From Thermohalobaculum sp039033215 (GTDB taxonomy: Bacteria; Pseudomonadota; Alphaproteobacteria; Rhodobacterales; Rhodobacteraceae), in contig JBCCDA010000027.1 of the NCBI GenBank assembly GCA_039033215.1, forward strand, positions 1 through 43,676: DNA of 43,676 bases. The letters run 5' to 3'. Each line of letters begins with the position of its first letter. Position 1 is the stretch's first letter. This document shows positions 38,309-43,676 of this stretch, piece after piece. The position numbers were made by a program, and so were the translations under genes. The notes under the pieces were generated by a model. That model ran no database searches, was not told the DNA's origin, and was given only the letters and a program-made list of their open reading frames with translations.

Positions 38309-39969
38309 ACCTCCAGGCCAAGCCCTCCGCAGAACCGAAGACCGCGAAGGCTGAACGTGAGCGCCTGTACCTGTTCGATACCACGCTGCGAGATGGCCAG
38401 CAGACCCAGGGCGTAGACTTCTCGGTCGCCGACAAGACCAGGATCGCCCAGGCGCTCGACGACATCGGTGTCGACTACATCGAAGGGGGGTGGCCGGGTG
38501 CCAACCCGACCGACTCGGACTTTTTTGCGCAGGCGCCAAGCACCCGCGCGAAGTTCCTCGCCTTCGGAATGACCAAACGGGCCGGGCGCTCAGCAGCCAA
38601 CGACGAAGTACTGGCCGAAGTGGTCAATGCCGGGACGCAAACCGTGTGCCTTGTCGGTAAGGCCCACGATTTCCACGTGACCGAGGCGTTGGGGATTGAG
38701 TTGCCCGAAAACCTCGAAAACATCCGGGCGTCGTTTCGTCACCTGACAGACCTCGGTCGGGAGGCGATCTACGACGCCGAGCACTTCTTCGATGGCTGGA
38801 AGGCCAACCGTGACTATGCGCTCGAGTGTCTGCAGGCCGCGCTGGACGGCGGCGCCCGCTGGGTGGTGCTCTGCGACACGAACGGCGGTACACTGCCAAG
38901 CGAGATTGGCGAGATCGTGTCCCGGGTCTGTCAGCATGTCCCGGGCGACCGGGTCGGGATCCACACGCACAACGATACCGAAAATGCCGTGGCGGGCAGC
39001 CTGGCCGCGGTCGAGGCTGGCGTCCGGCAAGTCCAGGGCACGCTCAACGGGCTTGGCGAGCGTTGCGGGAATGCCAACCTGACGTCCCTGATCCCGACGC
39101 TCGTGCTGAAACCAAAGTACGCAGATCGCTTCGAGACAGGCGTGAACGCAGCGGCCCTGCCAAAGCTCCGCGCCGCGTCCCTGATGCTGGACGAGATCCT
39201 GAACCGCGTACCGGATCGGCAGGCGCCCTATGTCGGCGCGGCCGCGTTCGCGCACAAGGCGGGTCTGCATGCCTCGGCCATCGTGAAGAATCCGGCGACC
39301 TACGAACATGTCGATCCTGCATGCGTAGGCAACGAGCGTGTGATCCCGATGTCGAACCAGGCTGGGCGGTCAAATCTGATCGACCGTCTGGCCAAGGCCG
39401 GGATTGCTGTGGAGAAGTCCGATCAGCGCCTCGGCCCGCTTCTGGCGCTGGTCAAGGAGCGCGAGGACCAGGGCTTCGCTTACGATAGCGCCGGTGCGTC
39501 GTTCGAGCTGCTCGCGCGACGGTCACTGGGGCTACTGCCCAAGTTCTTTGAAGTCGAGCGATACCGCGTGTCCGTGGAGCGGCGCGAGAATGCGCTGGGC
39601 GATCTTGTGACCGTCTCGGAGGCCATCGTGATCGTGCATGTGGACGGCGCCAGGACGATTTCCGCGTCGGAAAGCCAGGACCCCGTGACCAAATCCGACC
39701 AGGGTCCCGTCAATGCGCTGAGTCGTGCGCTGTTCAAGGATCTGGGCCGCTACCAGCGCTTCATCGATGCGCTGAAGCTGGTGGACTTCAAGGTCCGGAT
39801 CCTGAACGGCGGCACGGAAGCCGTGACCCGCGTGCTGATCGATTCGACCGATGGCCAGGGTGTCTTCTCGACTGTCGGGGTCTCGGCCAACATTGTCGAC
39901 GCCAGCTTCCAGGCGCTGGAAGACGCGATCGTGACGTGTCTTCTCCGTGCGGGCGCCCGACCGGCGTGA
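38305..39969 (+). CDS. cimA: (R)-citramalate synthase
   Basis: Condenses pyruvate and acetyl-CoA to (R)-citramalate, giving 2-oxobutyrate for isoleucine without threonine. The 554-residue protein has the HMGL-like barrel with FDTTLRDGQQTQGVDFS, GGWPGANPTDSDFF, IHTHNDTENAVAGS (metal ligands HxH) and NGLGERCGNANL, and a C-terminal LeuA-type regulatory domain (VDFKVRILNGGTEAVTRVLID). The RDGQQ-QG-DF signature and EGGWPG separate it from leuA and homocitrate synthase. It is translationally coupled to cysS and to the following gene. Confidence 0.93.
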   Translation: MNLQAKPSAEPKTAKAERERLYLFDTTLRDGQQTQGVDFSVADKTRIAQALDDIGVDYIEGGWPGANPTDSDFFAQAPSTRAKFLAFGMTKRAGRSAANDEVLAEVVNAGTQTVCLVGKAHDFHVTEALGIELPENLENIRASFRHLTDLGREAIYDAEHFFDGWKANRDYALECLQAALDGGARWVVLCDTNGGTLPSEIGEIVSRVCQHVPGDRVGIHTHNDTENAVAGSLAAVEAGVRQVQGTLNGLGERCGNANLTSLIPTLVLKPKYADRFETGVNAAALPKLRAASLMLDEILNRVPDRQAPYVGAAAFAHKAGLHASAIVKNPATYEHVDPACVGNERVIPMSNQAGRSNLIDRLAKAGIAVEKSDQRLGPLLALVKEREDQGFAYDSAGASFELLARRSLGLLPKFFEVERYRVSVERRENALGDLVTVSEAIVIVHVDGARTISASESQDPVTKSDQGPVNALSRALFKDLGRYQRFIDALKLVDFKVRILNGGTEAVTRVLIDSTDGQGVFSTVGVSANIVDASFQALEDAIVTCLLRAGARPA

Positions 39970-40772
39970 GCGCGGCCTGCGCACAGATCGTCGCCCGGGA
40001 CGACCCGCGTCTGCACGCGACCGCGATGTTCGCGCCAGAGCCCGCGCGGTCTGCGCTGATGGTGCTCTACGCCTTCGACTGTGAGCTCTCGCGGGCCACA
40101 AGCGCGTCAAAGGAGAGCCTGATCCCTCGGATGCGGCTCCAATGGTGGCGCGAGATGATCAACGCGGCCAGTAATGGCGCACCGCCCCGAGCACACGAGG
40201 TCGCGGCACCTCTTGCGGAAATGTTGATGGCCGACAGTTCGGAGAAGGGGCCGACACATCTGACGGCTTTGGTCGATGCTCATGAGAAGATCCTCGATCT
40301 GCCGTGGTCTGAGATGGACTATGCGGCTTGGCGCACCTCGCGTTTTCACGCGCTCATGAGCGCTGCCGCGTTGTGGCTGACGCAAGACGGCACGTCTCCG
40401 CCGGAGATGTCGTGGCTGGCGGATGCGGCGGCACTGCGTAACGCGCACCGCATGGCAAAGGCCGGCGGCCAGGTCATGGTTTCGGGCATTTCCGGCCCGG
40501 ACCTTGCGTCGTTCGCGCGGGGAGAGATGACGGATTTGTTCGCCACGAAGTGCCGGGAGATCGCGGAACATGGGTTGGCGGACCTGGAGAGGGCCCGGGC
40601 GGCGATTTCGGACGATCGCCTATTGCCTGTTCTGCTCCCCACGATGTGGGCGGAGCGTGAACTGCGTTCGGTGAACAGGAATCCAGCAGTTGTACTGACG
40701 GGCTTGGAGCCTCGTCAACGACCGTTCGATGGGATGCGGTTGCTTGTCCGGGCCATGAGGCGACACTGGTGA
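39966..40772 (+). CDS. Squalene/phytoene synthase family protein, probably non-catalytic
   Basis: A 268-residue protein of the squalene/phytoene synthase fold (PF00494). Segments such as RSALMVLYAFDCELSRATSASKESLIPRMRLQWWREMI match the family, but the two aspartate-rich DxxxD motifs needed for prenyl diphosphate binding are not present: the first position reads YAFDCELSRA and the second LRNAHRMAKAGG. That is the state of the NDUFAF6-like branch, linked to respiratory complex I assembly. I start at GTG 39966, which overlaps the cimA stop by four bases (GTGA); a GTG 30 bases upstream is possible. Convergent with the methyltransferase gene at 40790. Confidence 0.78.
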   Translation: MSAACAQIVARDDPRLHATAMFAPEPARSALMVLYAFDCELSRATSASKESLIPRMRLQWWREMINAASNGAPPRAHEVAAPLAEMLMADSSEKGPTHLTALVDAHEKILDLPWSEMDYAAWRTSRFHALMSAAALWLTQDGTSPPEMSWLADAAALRNAHRMAKAGGQVMVSGISGPDLASFARGEMTDLFATKCREIAEHGLADLERARAAISDDRLLPVLLPTMWAERELRSVNRNPAVVLTGLEPRQRPFDGMRLLVRAMRRHW

Positions 40773-40789
40773 GCTGGACCTCGCCCCGG

Positions 40790-41404
40790 TCAGCATGCCT
40801 CCAGCACGTAGACCGTGCTTTCCAGCCCGGTTCCCGGCAGGTGTGGGCCGTGCTCCTTGAACAACAGGTTTGCCGCCCGGCACTCGATCAGTTCGAACAC
40901 GTGAAGCGGAAAGCTCCTCTCCGCCAGCGTGTGGTCGTTGAGCGAAAACACAAAGCGCCCGCCTGTCGGAAGCAATGCCAGGATCTCGTCCAGCGCGGTC
41001 GGCGGCATGAAGTTCGGATTGAACACGCCGATCGCGGCGATATGCGCATAATCTCGGCCAGCAAGCTGGTCGAGGGAGGTCGAAAGATCGGCGATCTCGA
41101 GGTTGCGGTAGATCCCCTTCGTTCGCGCCCGGCCCAGCATCTCGGACGAGAGGTCGGTGCCGTCGATCGTTGTGAAGCCCACCTTCTTCAACGCGACGCC
41201 GCCGAGGCCGGTCCCGCAGCCCAGTTCGAGCACCGGCTCGGTCAGGTCCGAGACAAATGAAGCGAGGGCCGTCGCGCACCGGTTTGGCGTCACGTATCCC
41301 GCCGTGTCCAACTCCGTCTCATATCCATCGGCCCAGTTGTCGTAGAAGGCTTCTGCCTCTTCGGCCGATCCCAGCTCGTAGACGGTGTTCAGGCCACCCG
41401 TCAT
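40790..41404 (-). CDS. SAM-dependent methyltransferase B of a tandem pair
   Basis: Class I methyltransferase, 204 residues. Motif I is VLELGCGTGLGG near residues 58-69; post-motif I is TIDGTDLSSEML and motif IV is YAHIAAIGVFNPN, with GGRFVFSLNDHTL further on. The N terminus AEAFYDNWADGYETELDTAGYVTPNRCA is shared with the upstream gene and resembles the Williams-Beuren region 27 (METTL27-like) group. Substrate unknown. Its ATG overlaps the upstream methyltransferase's stop by four bases (41401-41404). Confidence 0.85.
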   Translation of the reverse strand: MTGGLNTVYELGSAEEAEAFYDNWADGYETELDTAGYVTPNRCATALASFVSDLTEPVLELGCGTGLGGVALKKVGFTTIDGTDLSSEMLGRARTKGIYRNLEIADLSTSLDQLAGRDYAHIAAIGVFNPNFMPPTALDEILALLPTGGRFVFSLNDHTLAERSFPLHVFELIECRAANLLFKEHGPHLPGTGLESTVYVLEAC

Positions 41405-42018
41405 GTCTTGCGCAGCCCGTAGACGGTTGCGCCGATTCCCATGGCCGGAAGATGGGGGCCAGACTCGGCAACTTCGCAGGTCGCCAGATCAGCTTCGACC
41501 AGGATGTCCACTCGGTCGGGAAACGCAGGTACCGACAGTGCATGATCATTGAGCGAGAAGACCAGCAACCCACCAGGCGGTAGCAGGTCGAGCAGTGTAT
41601 CCATTGTCTCCGGCGGCGCGTGGTCGGGTGTGATGACCCCTGCGGCGAGAATATGCCCAAACTGGGCTTTCTCGAACGGCAGCGGTTTCTCGGGATCCAG
41701 GAGGTGAAGCGCGCTGTAAATGCCGGGGCGTCTCTCTGCCTCGCTCAGCATGGCGGGCGTGATGTCCGCCCCCTCTAGAACTGTGAAGCCGGCACTGTGC
41801 AACGCGCGTCCTGATAGTCCCGTGCCGCATCCGAAATCCAGAATGGGCGCATCATGGGCAGCACCCAGCCGGTTCAACACCTCGGCACATCGGCTCGGGG
41901 TGATGTAACCCGCCCCGGTGACCTCCTGTTCATAGCTCTGGGCCCATTCCGAATAGAGCGTGTCGACATCAACAGCGCCCTTTTCGCCGTGAATGCCACC
42001 GAGAAATGTGCGTGCCAT
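41401..42018 (-). CDS. SAM-dependent methyltransferase A of a tandem pair
   Basis: Class I methyltransferase, 205 residues, paralogue of the next gene. It has LYSEWAQSYEQEVTGAGYIT, motif I ILDFGCGTGLSGRAL, LEGADITPAMLSEAE, FGHILAAGVITPDHAP and GGLLVFSLNDHAL. Start ATG 42018 is preceded by GGAGGGC; the frame extends upstream but that part covers the promoter region. The pair is co-translated through a four-base overlap. Substrate unknown. Confidence 0.85.
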   Translation of the reverse strand: MARTFLGGIHGEKGAVDVDTLYSEWAQSYEQEVTGAGYITPSRCAEVLNRLGAAHDAPILDFGCGTGLSGRALHSAGFTVLEGADITPAMLSEAERRPGIYSALHLLDPEKPLPFEKAQFGHILAAGVITPDHAPPETMDTLLDLLPPGGLLVFSLNDHALSVPAFPDRVDILVEADLATCEVAESGPHLPAMGIGATVYGLRKT

Positions 42019-42037
42019 GTTGCCCTCCGTGGAGTTC

Positions 42038-42066
42038 ACGGTAGGTCCTTGAGCCGCGCCGGTCAA
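42038..42066 (-). promoter_or_regulatory. Predicted promoter of the methyltransferase pair
   Basis: Minus strand: TTGACC (42066-42061), 17-base spacer, TACCGT (42043-42038), about 20 bases before the start codon of methyltransferase A. The -35 box is good, the -10 weak. Confidence 0.4.
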
Positions 42067-42179
42067 ATTGCGCCCAATGAACATCAAATCGTTGAAACAA
42101 GTTTGATCTTTGCCTCTCGATCTCTGTGAGAGAGTTCCTATCTCTTGATCGTGGGTGAGTGAGACGAGGGTCAGATCCG

Positions 42180-42329
42180 ATGCCAGGTGGATTGTCTGGG
42201 GACACCGAAGAGTCGAGCGCGTCAGACGTGCCGTCTCAGGGCCAAGGCGAACAAGATTCCGACGCGACGAAGGCGGAGGTGGCAGACGATCAGACACCGT
42301 CCGACTATCTGATGCTCTTCGACACCTAA
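42180..42329 (+). CDS. Small acidic protein (49 aa)
   Basis: A 49-residue ORF, rich in Asp, Glu, Ser and Gln, ending PSDYLMLFDT. GAGGG lies nine bases before ATG 42180. It is divergent from the methyltransferase pair and ends 13 bases before the stop of trmFO. I do not recognise it. It is probably disordered apart from the hydrophobic C-terminal motif, which could be a docking peptide. Being short and low in complexity, it may be a chance ORF. Confidence 0.45.
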   Translation: MPGGLSGDTEESSASDVPSQGQGEQDSDATKAEVADDQTPSDYLMLFDT

Positions 42330-42342
42330 GGTCTCGTCCGGA

Positions 42343-43676
42343 CTACTCGGCTGCCTGAAGAGGCGCCTCGCCGAGCCAAGCCGTCAGGGCGCCTTTTGCG
42401 CGGTCCGTGTAGTCCCGTTTGCGCTCTTGTTTCCCGCGCCGCCCCTTCCGCGCGTCTTCCAGTGGCGGGAACAAACCGAAGTTCACATTCATCGGCTGGA
42501 ACGTCTCGGCCTCCGCACCACCGGTTATGTGTGACAGCAAGGCACCCAACGCAGTCTCGGGCGGGGGGGTAGAGGGCAATTTGCCCAGACGTTCGTCGGC
42601 GGCAAAGCGTCCGGCTAGTATGCCCATGGCACCGGACTCGACATATCCCTCCACGCCCGTGATCTGGCCTGCAAACCGCAACCGGGGTTGGGCCTGCAGA
42701 CGCATGGTGTCGTCCAACACGCGGGGTGAATTGAGGAAGGTGTTGCGGTGGATGCCACCCAGTCGGGCAAACCTGGCATGCTGGAGGCCGGGGATCATCG
42801 CCAGAACCTCGCTCTGAGCGCCGTACTTCATCTTGGTCTGAAACCCGACGAGGTTGTAGAGCGTCCCCAGCCGGTTCTCACGCCGTAACTGAACGACGGC
42901 ATGAGGCTTCTCGGGTGCATGCGGATTGGTCAGACCCACTGGTTTGAGTGGACCCCAGCGTAGCGTCTCACGCCCGCGATCGGCCATGACTTCGATGGGC
43001 AGGCATCCCTCGAAGTAGGGGGTGTCTTCCCATTCCTTGAACTCGGTCTTCGGGGCCGCAAGCAGGGAGTCGATGAACGCGTTGTACTGCGCCTCGGACA
43101 TCGGACAGTTCAGATAGGCGGTGCGGTCTGCCTCGGTCTCGCCCTTGTCGTAGCGCGACTGGAACCAGGCCTTTTCCATGTCGACGCTATCGGCGTAGAC
43201 GATGGGCGCGATGGCATCGAAGAACGCGAGACTGTCCTCGCCGGTCAGACTGCCGATGGCGTCTGCCAAGGCAGGTGACGTCAGTGGACCGGTTGCCACG
43301 ACTACACTGGCCCAGCCCTCTGGCGGCAGGCCGGCGACTTCGCCACGTTCGATGGTGATGAGAGGATGGGCCTCAAGGCGGGCTGTCACTGCTGCCGAGA
43401 AGACGTCCCGGTCGACTGCCAATGCACCGCCTGCCGGCACCGAGGCCTCCACGGCGCAGTCCATCATCACCGAATTAAGCTGGCGCATTTCCCAGTGCAG
43501 CAACCCAACCGCGTTGGTCTCGTCATCGTCCGAGCGGAACGAGTTCGAACACACAAGCTCGGCCAGCCAATCGGTGTGGTGCGCATCCGTGCCCCGGTGG
43601 GGCCGCATCTCGTGCAGGATGACCGGCACGCCAGCGTTTGCGGCGGCCCAGGCAGCCTCGCAGCCGGCCATGCCGC
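42343..43676 (-). CDS. trmFO: tRNA m5U54 methyltransferase TrmFO (5' end cut by window)
   Basis: Folate- and FAD-dependent enzyme that methylates U54 in the tRNA T-loop. The visible 442+ residues include GGMAGCEAAWAAANAGVPVILHEMRP at the FAD-binding start, then the family signature AELVCSNSFRSDD, GGALAVDRDVF, YLNCPMSEAQYNAF, YFEGCLPIEVMADRG and the C-terminal GVEGYVESGAMGILAG with MNVNFGLFPP. Only the first few residues, including the start of the GxGxxG dinucleotide motif, lie beyond the right edge. Nothing suggests a broken gene. Confidence 0.95.
   Translation of the reverse strand, partial: GMAGCEAAWAAANAGVPVILHEMRPHRGTDAHHTDWLAELVCSNSFRSDDDETNAVGLLHWEMRQLNSVMMDCAVEASVPAGGALAVDRDVFSAAVTARLEAHPLITIERGEVAGLPPEGWASVVVATGPLTSPALADAIGSLTGEDSLAFFDAIAPIVYADSVDMEKAWFQSRYDKGETEADRTAYLNCPMSEAQYNAFIDSLLAAPKTEFKEWEDTPYFEGCLPIEVMADRGRETLRWGPLKPVGLTNPHAPEKPHAVVQLRRENRLGTLYNLVGFQTKMKYGAQSEVLAMIPGLQHARFARLGGIHRNTFLNSPRVLDDTMRLQAQPRLRFAGQITGVEGYVESGAMGILAGRFAADERLGKLPSTPPPETALGALLSHITGGAEAETFQPMNVNFGLFPPLEDARKGRRGKQERKRDYTDRAKGALTAWLGEAPLQAAE

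Noticed and set aside
1..43676. tRNA, rRNA, insertion sequences, CRISPR, phage genes
   Set aside because: None of their hallmarks were found on reading both strands.

Overview
The window looks like a chromosomal stretch of a high-GC alphaproteobacterium, most probably Rhodobacterales (Rhodobacteraceae, Roseobacter-like). This is inferred from GC-rich codon use, the mreBCD-mrdA-rodA order, a VPLPA-CTERM protein, TrmFO, CimA-type citramalate synthase, an AqpS-like aquaporin next to ArsC, and a GluRS of the small alphaproteobacterial type. There are no rRNA or tRNA genes, no insertion sequences and no CRISPR array. Most of the window is core or near-core genome, with one visibly AT-richer accessory gene (27765-28460).

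Layout. 1-4234: mfd, flanked on both sides by copies of a hairpin repeat, with a small hypothetical gene running into the mfd 3' end. 4235-6357: divergent proline-racemase-family enzyme and glutathionyl-hydroquinone reductase. 6364-10624: minus-strand series bdhA, patatin-like lipase, arsC, aquaporin, FrnE-like oxidoreductase, membrane protein. 10757-10868: a predicted small RNA with its own promoter and terminator, antisense to the upstream part of a peptide-type solute-binding protein (to 12696). 12858-13013: a 51-residue acidic protein. 13077-20471: minus-strand cell-shape cluster mreB-mreC-mreD-mrdA-rodA, then ghrA and a DUF502 gene. 20615-23524: membrane nucleotide cyclase, an unrecognised protein and a VPLPA-CTERM protein. 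23684-25478: leuA with a leucine-rich, apparently leaderless leader peptide and alternative hairpins. 25519-27565: a CRP-type palindrome, a membrane coiled-coil protein and an MFS transporter. 27765-31065: Imm11-like gene and two tandem MORN-repeat proteins. 31252-36054: nadE, lipoprotein, a 31-residue ORF, two membrane proteins and gltX, nearly all joined by stop/start overlaps. 36117-40772: degenerate GGDEF-like protein, a predicted Ile/Cys-rich leader peptide, cysS, cimA and a squalene/phytoene-synthase-like gene. 40790-43676: two tandem paralogous methyltransferases, a 49-residue acidic ORF and trmFO, cut by the right edge.

How genes work together. The mre/mrdA/rodA block is the elongasome for lateral wall growth. 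leuA and cimA are both branched-chain amino acid entry enzymes, and each is preceded by a short peptide rich in relevant codons, with a promoter placed so that the peptide's ATG would be the transcript's first base. ArsC and the aquaporin form a probable arsenate-reduction/arsenite-exit pair. BdhA with the adjacent patatin-like hydrolase suggests polyhydroxybutyrate or lipid turnover. The most novel-looking signals are the two leaderless leader peptides, the predicted small RNA, the covarying hairpin repeat around mfd, and the chain of overlapping genes between nadE and gltX.
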